Assembly (NCBI RefSeq): GCF_027942865.1
Contig: NC_134526.1
Location: 18,085,784-18,149,783, forward strand
DNA length: 64,000 bases
Direction: 5' to 3'
DNA from: Odontesthes bonariensis
Taxonomy: Eukaryota; Chordata; Actinopteri; Atheriniformes; Atherinopsidae
Within the stretch, counting starts at the first letter, position 1, and the number at the start of each line of letters is the position of its first letter. The notes beneath the pieces were generated by a model. That model was not told the origin of the DNA. It was given only the letters and a program-made list of their open reading frames with translations, and searched no databases. Position numbers and translations under genes: made by a program. Below, in pieces: positions 1 to 11,566 of this stretch.

Positions 1-230
1 CTGAGGCCTCTGTGGCTGGGGCCAGTTCTTGGACGGCTGGGGCCAGCTCTGGGACGGCTGGGGCCAGCTCTGGGACGGCTGGGGCCAGCTCTGGGACGGC
101 TGGGGCCAGCTCTTGGACGGCTGGGGCCAGCTCTTGGACGGCTGGGGCCAGCTCTTGGACGGCTGCTGCTGGGTCCTGGGACTGCGGGTCCTGTGAGCCT
201 GAGGAAGAGGGAGAGGAGCTCTACAGCTTA
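1..230. repeat. 21-bp minisatellite
   Basis: About eight head-to-tail copies of a 21-base unit (core GGGGCCAGCTCTGGGACGGC), with copies alternating between CTCTGG and CTCTTGG. Because the unit is a multiple of three, one plus-strand frame stays open and reads a repeated G-A-S-S-(G/W)-T-A peptide up to a stop near 242. The frame is open at the left window edge, so it could be the tail of a coding exon, but nothing else supports a gene. The start is not visible. Confidence 0.8.
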
Positions 231-240
231 ATTACCTCTT

Positions 241-985
241 GAGGCTCCAAGCCAAAAACGTCCTGCGAGGCATCGCGCTGCACAGTCCCGGCATGTATCC
301 ATGCGCCCTCCAGATTGTCATTCCACCCCCGGAGCCCCCGCCTCGCCGATAGGAAGGCCAGGAGTTTACCAGCCACCCGCAGTCTGTCAAACGCAGAGCC
401 ACAGCTCTTCATAGAGGTCCCAAAATTGGTTGGAGTCCGCCGCGTCCATTTTCGGGTTGGTGCTTTCTGCCAGGTTTGTGTGAGGAGGGAGGACACGGAT
501 GCGGACTTTTCAAAGAAGAAGGGTGATTTATTAACAAAAAACAAAGTAACAACACAAAGCGCGGCTTAGCCGGATTAAAAAAACTCAACTGGGGAAAAAT
601 ACTGGGGAAACAAAACAAGGACTTAACATGGCAAGGACTAATAAATAAATACTTAACTTGGTCAAGATACGTCGTAGCATGGCATGAAGGGGCAGAAACA
701 AACACAAAGATCCGACAAACTGACAGGGGAGGCAGGAAACTAAATAGGGACAGTGATTAGTGACAAGGTGCAGCTGGTGGGGAATAACGCAGGTGAAGTG
801 AGTGAACCTAATGAACAGAGTGTAGGGAAACTAAGGCATGACTGAAAACTAAACATGGACTGAAAACAAAAACATAACCTAAAACATGAAACTAAAAACG
901 AGTCCATGGGCATGACATTATGATGGCAATAACAGTAGCAGCCTCTTGTTTAATTTTTTTCTTAATGGTGTAATGTACGCCTCAC
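241..985. other. no gene seen; probable dispersed-repeat debris
   Basis: The first half is GC-rich. From about 500 it becomes A-rich, with runs such as TTATTAACAAAAAACAAAG and many tandem 'aactaaa' words, a look common in old fish transposons. No splice-linked exons or conserved protein motif were recognised on either strand. The short open frames here overlap one another on both strands and look like chance. Confidence 0.35.
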
Positions 986-1155
986 TTGCCCTTTGATGGG
1001 TGAACCACGCAGTAGGAGATTCTATATGGCACATTTATTCTCATCTCTGTAAATATGATGGAGTGATGCTTGGTTGAAGCATACAGGAGACATGGCAATA
1101 TGGATAAAGGAAGCTAAGGATATAGCAGTGTTCTCTTTGCAGCTAATCCAGACCA
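986..1155 (-). repeat. 170-bp inverted repeat, left arm
   Basis: This arm is the exact reverse complement, as read base by base, of 1505-1674, with a 349-bp spacer between them. A third copy in the same orientation as the right arm lies at 4894-5063. The arm has no coding content. Confidence 0.9.
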
Positions 1156-1173
1156 GTATTATAGCATATTATG

Positions 1174-1802
1174 TGCGTCACCAAAGCAAGCAATAATGCT
1201 AACTTCAAAAGAAAATGTGAACTGTGTGGGGCAGAGATAAACTGCTCAGTTCAATCGTTCACCAGAAGCTGACAAGTAACGCTGTTCCACATTTCACATC
1301 TGTCCTGGAAAAGCAAAAAACTAAACAAACAGAAAAAGGAAAGGAGTTTACATATGCCTTATTGCAAGTTAAAAAAAAGAGAGTAAACTCTTTTTAAAAA
1401 AGAGCCCATGAGAAAAAAGGCCAGGTGATTGTCTAAATAATTCCTGCTAGATAAGTCTGCAAGCTGATGATGTTTACGACTTCATGCACCCTTCTGCCAG
1501 ACTTTGGTCTGGATTAGCTGCAAAGAGAACACTGCTATATCCTTAGCTTCCTTTATCCATATTGCCATGTCTCCTGTATGCTTCAACCAAGCATCACTCC
1601 ATCATATTTACAGAGATGAGAATAAATGTGCCATATAGAATCTCCTACTGCGTGGTTCACCCATCAAAGGGCAATTCCTAATAATTCACAGACAACATGC
1701 TCTGGACATTGTCTGGACTTTATATGTGCGTGTGTGTGTGTGGATGGGGTGTACTGGTGGAGGCAGTGTTGTTGACGTTGTAATGGGACTAACCTTGGGA
1801 GT
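1174..1802 (+). repeat. 629-bp direct repeat, copy 1 (contains the right inverted-repeat arm)
   Basis: Nearly identical to 4562-5191, from TGCGTCACCAAAGC at the left to CTAACCTTGGGAGT at the right, with a handful of single-base differences. It contains the right arm of the 170-bp inverted repeat (1505-1674), a short A/T hairpin near 1370-1410, and a (TG)n run near 1728-1741. No TG...CA ends, primer site or coding domain was seen, so it does not look like an LTR. Confidence 0.85.
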
Positions 1803-2539
1803 AACTGACCTTACTTGAAGAAGAAAAACTTAAAGGTTCACAAAGTTTGTATTTTCTGTCTAAACCTGGGGCCCGTTGCACAAAAGTAGGGTAAGGGATT
1901 AAGCCGGGATATGTTGACTATCCTGGATCAACTTATCCGTGATCCAGTTGCACAAAAGTAGGATAGAGGGAAGTGGGATATGTTCAGACGTAAGTTACCA
2001 TGGAGATTTATTCTGTGAAGCTAGCCTGCTCCAGACCAGGCTAAGTTCCAGGATCTATTTAATCTCATTCCTTATCTCAGTCAGCGGTCGCCACAAATGG
2101 AAACCAATATTTATTCCACTGCCTAGAACATATTGTTAAAACATTTAACTATACCCACTATCATTATTGAAACATTTGTGATCATTAATTTCAATCATTT
2201 TAGATAACTGATGATTTTAGATGAATCACTAGATAATTTAGTTTCCCACAGACTACACATAAAGTACATCACCATATAAATATAAATACACATTAGAGAG
2301 TACCATGATGTTCCTTTATTGAACAAGGATGAATCAAAGCAAGTAAACCATCAGCTCCTTTCAAAACTGAAGTCACACAGTGCTCTACAAGACAAAAAGC
2401 ACAGAATCAAAGCATACAGTTTGAGACAAACTGTTTGTAAAAATGGGCTATACAAATAAAATTGCCTTGCCTATACAGCACAAAAACCGAACAAAAATTC
2501 CTCTGCCATTGCAGGCCCAACTTAAATAAACATGCAATA

Positions 2540-3127
2540 TTAATTAAAATAATTTAACACATATTGGTCTCTGACCAGCCGACCACAGTCGTCATCCGGG
2601 AAGATGGCAGGAATGTCCCAGTCTATGAGAGCTGGCACTCTGGGGGCCCTCTCCTTTCTCAGGCAGGCCACATTGTGGAGGACAGCACAGGCCACAATGA
2701 TATCACATGCCCTATCTGGGCTGACTCTCAGGTGGTTCAGACACTGAAAACGTGCCTTCAGTAGGCCAAATGTCATTTCTATCCGGGCCCTTGTTCTGGC
2801 ATGGGCATGGTTGTATGCCAGTTGTGCCTCCAGAGGGTCTGCAAATGGAGTGAGCAGAAAATGCTGGCAGGCATACCCTCTGTCACCCAGCAATACACCA
2901 AGGAATTCACCTGTGAATACAAAATGTTACCATCACAACCTCATAAGTAGTGACATTCTTAACACAGCCATTATGTTAAAAGTGGTTGTCAATAGAGGTT
3001 CTGTGGCTCACCTTGTGATAGGCGCCGATAGATCTCCGAGTTCCGAAACACTCAGGAGTCGTGGACCGAGCCGAGCCACTTTGCCACAACATTACTGATC
3101 AAATAGTCAGCATTGCAGACCATCTGA
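2540..3127 (-). pseudogene. Harbinger transposase, 3' exons only, with a premature stop
   Basis: Two minus-strand exons of a DDE_Tnp_4 (HARBI1-type) transposase. The upstream exon (about 3127-3012) starts after an acceptor TTTCAG, encodes the conserved K-W-x-G-S-V-H-D-S block holding the second catalytic aspartate, then meets TGA where the family has arginine (CGA to TGA). It ends at a GTGAGC donor. The last exon (about 2911-2540) begins after TTCACAG and encodes L-G-D-R-G-Y, the R-x-x-I-E-x-x-F-G-L-L-K-x-R-F block with the catalytic glutamate, and a normal C-terminus ending Y-F-N. The exons for the first catalytic aspartate are missing. The enzyme is dead; it once cut and pasted the element in the nucleus. 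Confidence 0.85.
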
Positions 3128-3299
3128 AATGATAAGATGTTAAACCAATTAATGCACAGTACAGGCAATGTGTGGGCAGGCACATTCTTAATAAAAAGTA
3201 CACTTGTTAAGTATTTGTCAGGGGACTTACCATTCTGCAGGATGTTCTTATATTTTACTTTGACTTGCTGCCATGTCCGTTTTGGCCCAGTCATGTTAA

Positions 3300-3301
<2 letters not shown>

Positions 3302-3330
<29 letters not shown>

Positions 3331-3331
3331 A
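3302..3331. repeat. (CA)n microsatellite
   Basis: About 14 CA units inside the intron of the Harbinger Myb-like gene, a few bases upstream of its second exon in gene orientation, at the position of the polypyrimidine tract. Confidence 0.95.
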
Positions 3332-3433
3332 TGAAACAGTGGAGGAGCATGGAGTTACATTTAGATAATTTCACTCACATGCAGTCAATTTCAACTTATT
3401 CATAATCAAAGTAGGCTACAAATATCTTTTCAA

Positions 3434-3689
3434 ATATCGTCACCTTCCTAAAATAATCGCATAAGTCATTTTTTCAGGTTTTTCAGGAAACACAAAAAAC
3501 TCCCCCCAAAAGTTAAATTATAGCATAAAATAATAATTTCAGTCAGTATGTATCAAAGGATGCGTGACATAAGAACACTCATTGTTTTTCATAAAAGCTA
3601 AGATTAAATAAATGACTTAGGCATTTTTTGGACCACACCTTTGATGCCAAAAAATTACTTGGGCGATTATTTTAGGAAGGTGACGATAT
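3434..3689. mobile_element. nested MITE with 27-bp terminal inverted repeats
   Basis: The outer 27 bases (ATATCGTCACCTTCCTAAAA onward to GC) are mirrored exactly at the right end. The 256-bp body is non-coding and AT-rich. It lies inside the Myb-like intron of the Harbinger element, so it is younger than that copy. A TA or AT target duplication is possible but is hidden by the palindromic end, so the superfamily is uncertain (Tc1/mariner-like is one option). Confidence 0.8.
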
Positions 3690-4159
3690 GTTAATAAACA
3701 TTTTATTTGGATTGTAGCCTAATTGTGATAGTTTCAGCGGAGTGGTGAGTGTGTATTTGTGCACTACTTACGCATTCAGGCGGTCAGCAATGGTTTGCCA
3801 CGCTTGCTCCCTTTGTTTTTTGACTGTGGCAGTATTTCCTTTTTGTTTTATTTTCTCCTTCACCTCTTCATAGGTTTCCATGTATAATTCTTGCTCCGCT
3901 GGGGAGAAATACGCCTCCCTTGTTGCCATGGTGAATCAGTGAATCTATGATCGATCGTGGGGTCTATTTAAGCAAGCTGTGTGCAGCACTTATCCGGGAT
4001 CGGGTTCACCTGGCTTAATGAATCCGTGTCTGCTCATCCTGGCTTGGCCTTTGTGCAACCAACTAAGTCTGGGCGCCCATGTTTTGGATTCCTTGAACCT
4101 GGCTAAGTAATTCATCCTGAATGTCTAAATACTACTTTTGTGTAACGGGCCCCTGGTCT

Positions 4160-4400
4160 AAATTTTGCCTGTACTTGGTTGTGTGTAGATTTTAAGTGTC
4201 ATTACATTACTTAAGTACATCTATTTTTACAGTAATTCTCATACTTAAGTACAAGACGTTTCGGATACTTTAAGACTTTAACTCAAGTAACATTTCAGTC
4301 AGTGACTTGGACTTTTACCAAAGTCATATTTTGGAGGGGTACCTATATTTTTACTTGAGTGTGAGATTTCAGTACTTTATACAACACTGCTTCTAAACAT
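4160..4400. repeat. dispersed non-autonomous DNA repeat
   Basis: Contains words recurring in a common teleost short DNA transposon: ACTTAAGTACAT, TACTTAAGTACAAGAC, TTTACTTGAGTGTGAGAT, and an end AGTACTTTATACAACACTG. No coding potential. The left end was probably displaced by the Harbinger insertion at 1869-4152. Assignment rests on recognition of these words only. Confidence 0.4.
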
Positions 4401-4561
4401 CCTCTGCTGCTTTAAAAATCTTGTATAACGTCTTACCCAAACCTTGAAATGGTACCTTTGTACTATGATCAAAGAAATTGTGACATTTCAAGTTTCAAAT
4501 AGCAACGACCATTGAGTCCAGATATGTAAATGCAACTAGGTAATTAATATTGAAACAAAAA

Positions 4562-5191
4562 TGCGTCACCAAAGCAAGCAATAATGCTAACTTCAAAAGA
4601 AAATGTGAACTGTGTGGGGCAGAGATAAACTGCTCAGTTCAATCGTTCACCAGAAGCTGACAAGTAACGCTGTTCCACATTTCACATCTGTCCTGGAAAA
4701 GCAAAAAACTAAACAAACAGAAAAAGGAAAGGAGTTTACATATGCCTTAATGCAAGTTAAAAAAAAGAGAGTAAACTCTTTTTAAAAAAAGAGCCCATGA
4801 GAAAAAAGGCCAGGTGATTGTCTAAATAATTCCTGCTAGATAAGTCTGCAAGCTGATGATGTTTACGACTTCATGCACCCTTCTGCCAGACTTTGGTCTG
4901 GATTAGCTGCAAAGAGAACACTGCTATATCCTTAGCTTCCTTTATCCATATTGCCATGTCTCCTGTATGCTTCAACCAAGCATCACTCCATCATATTTAC
5001 AGAGATGAGAATAAATGTGCCATATAGAATCTCCTACTGCGTGGTTCACCCATCAAAGGGCAATTCCTAATAATTCACAGACAACATGCTCTGGACATTG
5101 TCTGGACTTTATATGTGCGTGTGTGTGTGTGGATGGGGTGTACTGGTGGAGGCAGTGTTGTTGGCGTTGTAATGGGACTAACCTTGGGAGT
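4562..5191 (+). repeat. 630-bp direct repeat, copy 2
   Basis: Second copy of 1174-1802, differing by one indel in an A-run and a few substitutions. It contains the third copy (4894-5063) of the 170-bp inverted-repeat arm. An open frame across 5015-5242 contains no known domain, and its equivalent in copy 1 is closed, so it is not called as a gene. Confidence 0.85.
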
Positions 5192-6514
5192 TTTGCCAGC
5201 ATTGCCAATAAAATAGTTGAGAAGGTTGTGTTCAGTCAGTGAAATTGACTGTCAACGAAAAAGAATAAAGATACACAGGAAATGTTCTTCTCTTGCTATA
5301 ATACTTTTTTTGTTTCACTTGAATTTCCCACATTTTTCACTTCCAGGAGACACTGATCAGAACACCACGTATGTAATATAAATTTGTAGAACCAAACAAA
5401 ATCCAAACATTAGACATGGTTTAAAATTAGTTGTCATTATCACTCCCTCCACTCTCTGTGTTTTGTACCCATGTGTAAGCTTGAAACCTATAGCAGCTAT
5501 GAGTTTTAAGCTTTGCACACTTTTTGTAGATATCCTTTGAGATAGCATATTATATATTATTATATTAGGATTCATTCATTCTGATAGGACTTTAAATAGC
5601 CTCTTAGCGGCTGTACTGTACTGTACAGTTTTTTTTGTACTGTACTAAAAGAGACAGCAAGCTGCAAATGGTTAAAATGATCTAAACAAGGTCAAAACTG
5701 AAGCAAATGGAGTAGACTGCAACGCACCACTGGAGCCCCGGAAACTTAGATAAAGATAGACAGACGAAGACAATGTAAGCTACAAATGCCTCCTGAACCT
5801 TGAGAAGGCCTGGAACTGTGGAAAGAAATCCACTGATCTCACCAGGTTTGCTCCGAGTCATTCCAACCTCAACAGTGTATAGGATGAATTTTCATATAGG
5901 AGTTAACAGAGGCATCAATCTGTCTACTGCAGGTAGAACATGTGAAGATGATGGCGCATATGGTTGATGCAGCAAGCACCTGTATGATCGAAGTGTCAGA
6001 ATAAAACAAGATACCCATTTGTATTTACTGATTTGATTTTGTTTCTTGTGCAGTCCTCATACATTAATATTTTTTCAAGCTGTAACAGAAAGAAAATCCC
6101 ATTGGACCAACTAAAAGTTACGCACTTATGCCTGTTAACATTAAAACATTCCTAAATGTCTCAAAAGATTGTTTCTGATTGAGCGTTTTCTGGATTCATC
6201 CTGATATCAATTTTCAGTGTTCCTTGGATGAGGAAGCATAAAGTTCTATACTATTTAAAATGTCTCAAACAGACTGATTGGAGTGTAGGTCCTACTCTGG
6301 TGGAAATCCACTGTTTGTTCAGATCTCAATTAATCTGTTGGACTCCCTGAAGAAGGCTAGCAAGAAATCATCTTCCACCTACTCAGTAGTTTGTTTCCAT
6401 GGTCATTTTGCTGCTGCTTATTTAGTTTATGTTGTGTTATTGTGTGAGAAACATAAAGTCAACTAAATGTGGAAGTTGTGGTCACCATTTTGTCACCACA
6501 TTGTAAGTTCTTCC
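5192..6514. other. intergenic, nothing recognised
   Basis: AT-rich unique-looking sequence. No exon pairs, RNA gene or transposon ends were recognised. A GTACTGTACTGTACAG run near 5614 is a small simple repeat. Confidence 0.5.
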
Positions 6515-7069
6515 TTAAAGGTAGGGTAGGAGATCCTGGATTTTGAGTCCAGCGAAGCTGCATTTTGAAAATACACCGGTAAAAAGTCCCAACCCTTTTC
6601 TTCACTTTCCCCCTGAAGGCACGCCTCTAGAGTACATGAACGCGCACGAGCACGAAGGTGCACGAGCGCTGTTCTGACAGCAAGCATCGATCGTTGCCGT
6701 ATTTAGTATTTACTAAATACTAAATACTATTTAGTATATGATAACTATACGTTTAATAATGCTAGGTGCTAGCCAAGCTGGCTCTAGTTTAGCTTCCTGC
6801 CAAGCTTCTGGACACGTAATTCGTTCACGGAGCAGGGTACGCGCACAGGGGGAAGGAGGAGCAGATTGCAGTTTGATAGACGGCATCACTCCAATCATTG
6901 TGAACGGACCGTTCACAATGATTGGATACTGTTTTTCCTAGATTGTACGTTCTAGAGGCCACTAAAACTTTTCATATTTGTGTCAAAACTTTTAATTAAT
7001 TGGTTGCAATGGGGGTGTGAAGAGTATTTCAAGCAATATGTAAAAAAAGATCCCCTACCCCACCTTTAA
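6515..7069. mobile_element. TTAA-flanked non-autonomous DNA transposon
   Basis: Bounded by TTAA on both sides (6515-6518 and 7066-7069). Inside are inverted ends AGGTAGGGTAGGAGATC (left) and the complement of AGGTGGGGTAGGGGATC (right). TTAA duplication is the hallmark of piggyBac-type elements. The 0.55-kb body has no transposase frame. It includes a TTTAGTATTTACTAAATAC palindromic patch near 6700-6735 and the perfect hairpin at 6891-6925. Confidence 0.75.
6891..6925. repeat. perfect 35-bp hairpin (16-bp arms, 3-bp loop)
   Basis: CCAATCATTGTGAACG is followed by GAC and then the exact complement of the first arm. It sits inside the TTAA-flanked element, so it may be part of that family's conserved structure. 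Confidence 0.9.
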
Positions 7070-8081
7070 ATGGCGGGTGAGCAAACCTAAAATGTGCAGG
7101 TGCAGAACACAATGACGTAGAGTATTTCTATGTGGGTGAAGTTGTGTTTTGTACTTCAATTTATTATCATCAGTGCCCATTCAAGGAATTCTGGCATCGT
7201 TAAAGCTATAACAGGAACTGCCCTGACAAAGAAGTCAGGCTTTTCACGTAATTTTACTGCTCCTAAATTCTGTTTGCTAACTTAACGGCTTGCCCGCCCA
7301 CGAACAGTTAAACCCTATAAATATTTTACCAGAGTCTTAAGAGGAAGTGCTCCTTAGCAATACAGTGAAAGCAAAAGGGAGATGAATAGAGAAAGATATG
7401 AAACAACAGCTGTATGTCGAACACATTTGTCTTGTGAAGTTTTCATCATCTGCAGCTACTCAAACCTAAAAACATTCATAACAGGTTGAGCCAGAGCTAT
7501 ATTGTGAATATTCACACCATCAAACAGTTGTTAATGCTTCTACCAGTACAGAATGTCTATGTGGTTACACTGTCCAGGTTGCAACACCTTGGAACAACAT
7601 GAACTCTGTGATGCACTACTTTTTGTGTGCTGTATTTTATAGTTGATGTGGAGGGAATTATGAGGTTTGGCAAACAGTTTGATGATCTGATGGAGTTGAT
7701 ATATTTGTAAAACTCACTTTCAGTTGTAAATGGCACTGATTTATGAAAAAAAATAAAATCTATGACGCATGCTTTGTTGCTTTTATTGGTCTTCTGTCTA
7801 TAAATATGTGTGGAAATAGATTTTGGAATCCCTGAAAGCACGCCTTGGAAGTGGAAAATGATTCCAGAGGTTCCAAGTATTCTAGAGCCTCTGCTTTCTC
7901 AATCCTACGGCCACCTGCTCCCACTGGGTTTTTTGAATATGACCAAACAATATGAACCTTTTGACTATCCACATAATATTTAGATAAGATCATAATAGAT
8001 TTGGTGTCTTCGCCTGTCTTCCATCTGATGTGTTGAATGAGAAATGTTTTCAGATGTGAGAATCACTCCGCCTTGTGGAGC

Positions 8082-8127
<46 letters not shown>

Positions 8128-8918
8128 GTCATAACTCATACGCCCATAGTGTACTTTAGGTTAATTCATATAACTTCAGCATCACTGAAGTACTGTCACA
8201 TATCTCACCATTTCTTGTCATTTCAAATGTTTTACTTCATACTTTTCTTTTTGCCTCTGTAATATTTTCCGATCTTTTTACTCTTGAAACTATTTGAACT
8301 TTATTACCTTCCATCTTATTCAGTCAGTCCTTCACAAGTTTATGTTTCCAAAGCTGCCTTCTGTTTTTAACACAGCTTTATGCCAGTGTTCATCTTTTCC
8401 ACTTCACCAAGACCCATTCCTTCAAACTCACTCAAAAGAAACTTATTGAAGAAGAATCAGAAGGTTATGAACTGTAATAAAAAATAATGAGGATTAAACA
8501 TGACAGAGAAAAACTGGAGGTTTTAGGATTGCTATGGGGGGGGTCAGGTAGATGAAAACGGGTGAACTTATTGGCAAACCAGGACAAGGTGAGATACTGT
8601 AAGGGGCAAGATGAAGACGAGAAAGTAACTGAGGATATCTGCTCCACAACCAGAAGAACAGATCACAACAAACACGAGTTCAAAAAGCAAACTACTAAAA
8701 CAAAAGGTAATAACCACTCAAAATTGATACAAAGCAGCAGTAGGAAAATGTGTGAACCTTAAAGCCATGTGCTTCGTACTCATTTTGATGTACAGAGACC
8801 TGTGTCATGTACATTCTTGGAGATGTTGGTGTGCTGTTCATAAAGTAAAACTAAAATAATACACTTACACTGACATTTTGCAACCTGAGCTTATCTTTAT
8901 ATCTTTATGCACATTAAG
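7070..8918. other. intergenic; (TA)n microsatellite at 8082-8122
   Basis: No gene or transposon end recognised. A TA dinucleotide tract of about 20 units lies near 8084-8122. Short open frames on both strands look like chance. Confidence 0.5.
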
Positions 8919-8942
8919 TTGCCTGTGGTATGAAATGCGCTA

Positions 8943-8974
<32 letters not shown>

Positions 8975-8976
8975 TT
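8919..8976 (+). mobile_element. 3' tail of a non-LTR retroelement with (ATTG)n end
   Basis: The text GTTGCCTGTGGTATGAAATG then CGCTATATAAATAAAG is followed by about five ATTG/GATT units. The same tail is repeated at 22990-23041 but ends in CCTTG units. A conserved 3' tail plus a short terminal microsatellite is typical of LINE/SINE 3' ends of the L2-like type. No coding part remains. Confidence 0.6.
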
Positions 8977-9069
8977 ATATGACACCTTTATATGAGCTTT
9001 TACTCACTGCCTGTAAAACAACACTAAAACTGTGGCTGATGTAATTTTTCCCTCTCACAAGCTCAAGAT

Positions 9070-9070
<1 letters not shown>

Positions 9071-9120
<50 letters not shown>

Positions 9121-9121
9121 G
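9071..9121. repeat. (TC)n-(TA)n compound microsatellite
   Basis: About 16 TC units followed directly by about 9 TA units. Confidence 0.95.
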
Positions 9122-11566
9122 ATATATAACTATATACACTCTTACTGTGAATTTTTTTATTAAAGTTTTATCAAATTTATTTCTGTTACTTTACATTTAA
9201 TGATGTAAATTATTTTCCAAAACATCCATAACAAATTATAGTGAGGTACGCTAATTATGGCATATAGTTAAAAAAAGTTAAAAAAAAAGGCCTTTTTGTT
9301 AATGGCAAAAGCATGCAAGTGCATTTCTCTACGATTAAGTGTTTGTGTAAATGCTAGTATGAGTGAAGAATGCAAAGGTTATGTGTTCCCTTGTGACCCT
9401 TGTAAATGATTAGTATTTGTGTTTGGCACATAGTTACATCAGCCCCTCATTATTCTCTCAGGTGTGACTCAACCCTATAATGTATGATAGACTATAAGCC
9501 CCATTGTAACATATTTGCTTAGCCTATCATTGCACTGCATTATTTCTTTCGTAGAATCACATGGGGTTCATTAGTCTCTCCAGATTCACATGAACAGTAA
9601 TCATTGCAAGTTTTTTACGTATTGTGTTCTGCAGTAGTTTCTGAGAAAATAATATTGCTTAAGCAATCAGACTACAGTGGATGTAAAATCCAGCATCGCT
9701 TGAACTGTCAAGGTCGAATGGTTTTGTTTTTGTTTTTTTTCTTTTGAGTTGTTCACCTTGCCCTTTGGATTTGCATGGGTGTTCTGTGTTGTTTTAGTGT
9801 TAATCTTGTTCTTAGAATTTCAATGTCAGGTATTCCTTACAAGTCCTTACTGCTTCACTTGGCTTTGTACGGCTGGCCTGAATTCTCTTGTGATATTTGT
9901 GCTTTGGAAAGTTTCCATGTTTTTGTGTTACTTTCGTGTTTCTAGTTGGCAGAATTACTTTCATAGAATTGTGTTTATTTTTACTTCCTGTTTCTATTAT
10001 TCACCTGCTTGTAGTTCGCTGTTGTCTACACCCCTGCCTTGTTTTTGTCTAATTACGATTTTTCAAATAATCTATTTACATGCAGGGAACAAATGCTTTG
10101 TATGAATGCCAATTATTGCACAAAAGGAAAGATAAGTTGGTTTTGTTGGTAAAAGGCCTTCACCCCTCCTGAACTTTAAACACACAGTAGCACAAAATAA
10201 GATGCACATACTATAAAGTGAGATTGAACTTGATGCTCATAGCCTCGTCAGGATTGCATCAGGACAACTTGTCCTGAATGAGGAACAAAGATATCTTGGT
10301 CTTCAATACACAGGTTTAAAAAAAAAAAAAAAAAAGATACAAGACAGCACATTAGCTACATTAGAAGCCATCAATTGACATTTATTGTCCATTTTAATGG
10401 GGGGAAGAATGGCATGAATTTGTTTTGACATTTCATGCAGACCCACAACACCTATCTATAACCACGTGGAACTCGTAGTGGCAGTTGGAGAAAGACCACA
10501 TGAAAACTGTATATATATATATAAATACATTTTGCCTTCATAATATGACACATCAATACATATCAGCATAAATAACTACCAATAAGCCTAGATTCTGACA
10601 TTATTTCAACTATAATTTGCTCACCAGATGAACATCTGTTTTTTTTTTTTTATAGTTGATCTTTACAGTTGTAATTAACATAACAAATAATTATATACAG
10701 GATTGATCACTGGTCATGTCATATTTTCATACTTCAGTATTTATGAAATATGGGAATTGTAAAATTTTCTTTTTCTTCAAATCAGGGCAAAATGAACGCA
10801 GTCCTACACGACAATGTTTGTCCACAGTTAAAAAGGCAACTAATACGGCTGTGTCTGTAAGGATGAGAACTACTTGGCATGTATTGCAACGTATTAATGT
10901 AACACGGTCAGTTAAACCGCAACAGCTGTGACAGTGGGGTTGTTTACTATGGTTAAGCCTAGGCCATTTCAAACTGCAAATATGAATGTCAGGAGCTCAG
11001 AAAGAACACACAATGAGCATCTACTATCTGATATTGATGATATCAGACATTTTTAAGCTGTAAGCTAAGAAAAGAAGTTTATACTTCAGGTGACATTACT
11101 GCCCATTAATCATAAATACTGCGGATGGTCAACATTAACTGAGACTAGATTTTGACTGGCGCAGCTGCTGTTCAGTCTTCTCTGTCTTTATGGCCATTTT
11201 ATTTTTTTACTCCCAGGACGTTGTTTATGAGTCACAAAACCATAAGTAAAGTGAGGAGGAGCAGAGCAGAATGTCAGTTTGTTGAGTGCAGATGATGGGT
11301 TAAAAAAAAAAAAAGATTGACCGAGTTGAGAGCGAATTAAATGCAGTATGGGGATGTGACGATAGGCTTACATTCACATACCATAAAACACAACAGTATG
11401 TGTTCAAGCACCTCCATGTGGACGTGTCTCGGCAACAGGCTGCTATTCTCCACTTGCAGTTGGAGGGAAACATGACATTGTAACATTGGAATTTTGCTGG
11501 CCTCTTGTGGCCATATATCAAAATGGACTCTCAGGTTCTGTGTATTTTGAGTCAAACCCTTATCTC
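9122..11566. other. intergenic, nothing recognised
   Basis: AT-rich sequence with A-runs at about 10318-10335 and 11301-11314, and a short (TA)n near 10510. No splice-linked coding exons or recognised protein motif on either strand. Confidence 0.5.

Larger units (their letters stand above)
3239..3931 (-). pseudogene. Harbinger Myb/SANT-like accessory gene (first two exons)
   Basis: Exon 1 (3931 to about 3771) starts M-A-T-R-E-A-Y-F-S-P-A-E-Q-E-L and ends A-D-R-L-N-A at a GTAAGT donor. Exon 2 (about 3297-3239) continues M-T-G-P-K-R-T-W-Q-Q-V-K-V-K-Y-K-N-I and ends at GTAAGT. This is the trihelix Myb/SANT-like domain (NAIF1/Harbinger accessory protein) that in zebrafish carries the transposase into the nucleus and onto the ends. 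No further exons could be joined, so it is scored as a remnant. The intron is interrupted by a (CA)n tract and a nested MITE. Confidence 0.75.
1869..4152 (-). mobile_element. decayed PIF/Harbinger DNA transposon
   Basis: The ends are inverted repeats: GGGCCCGTTGCACAAAAGTAG on the left, and on the right the complement of GGGCCCGTTACACAAAAGTAG. A 3-bp duplication CTG flanks it (1866-1868 and 4153-4155), matching the CWG target duplication known for fish Harbinger elements. Closing the gap gives a near-palindromic target around CCTGG with TCTAAA words on both sides, also as known for Harbinger. It carries a Myb/SANT-like gene and a truncated transposase gene, both on the minus strand, plus a nested small element at 3434-3689. 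It sits between the two 629-bp direct repeats. Confidence 0.88.

Noticed and set aside
12..242. 76-residue open frame of G-A-S-S-x-T-A repeats
   Set aside because: Made entirely by a 21-bp minisatellite; no other exon or domain connects to it, and the start is not visible.
1174..5191. The 629-bp direct repeats as LTRs of a retrotransposon around 1803-4561
   Set aside because: No TG...CA ends, no primer-binding site, no gag/pol; the space between them is a Harbinger element plus other repeats.
5015..5242. 75-residue frame at the end of the second direct repeat
   Set aside because: No domain, and the frame is not kept in the first copy of the repeat.
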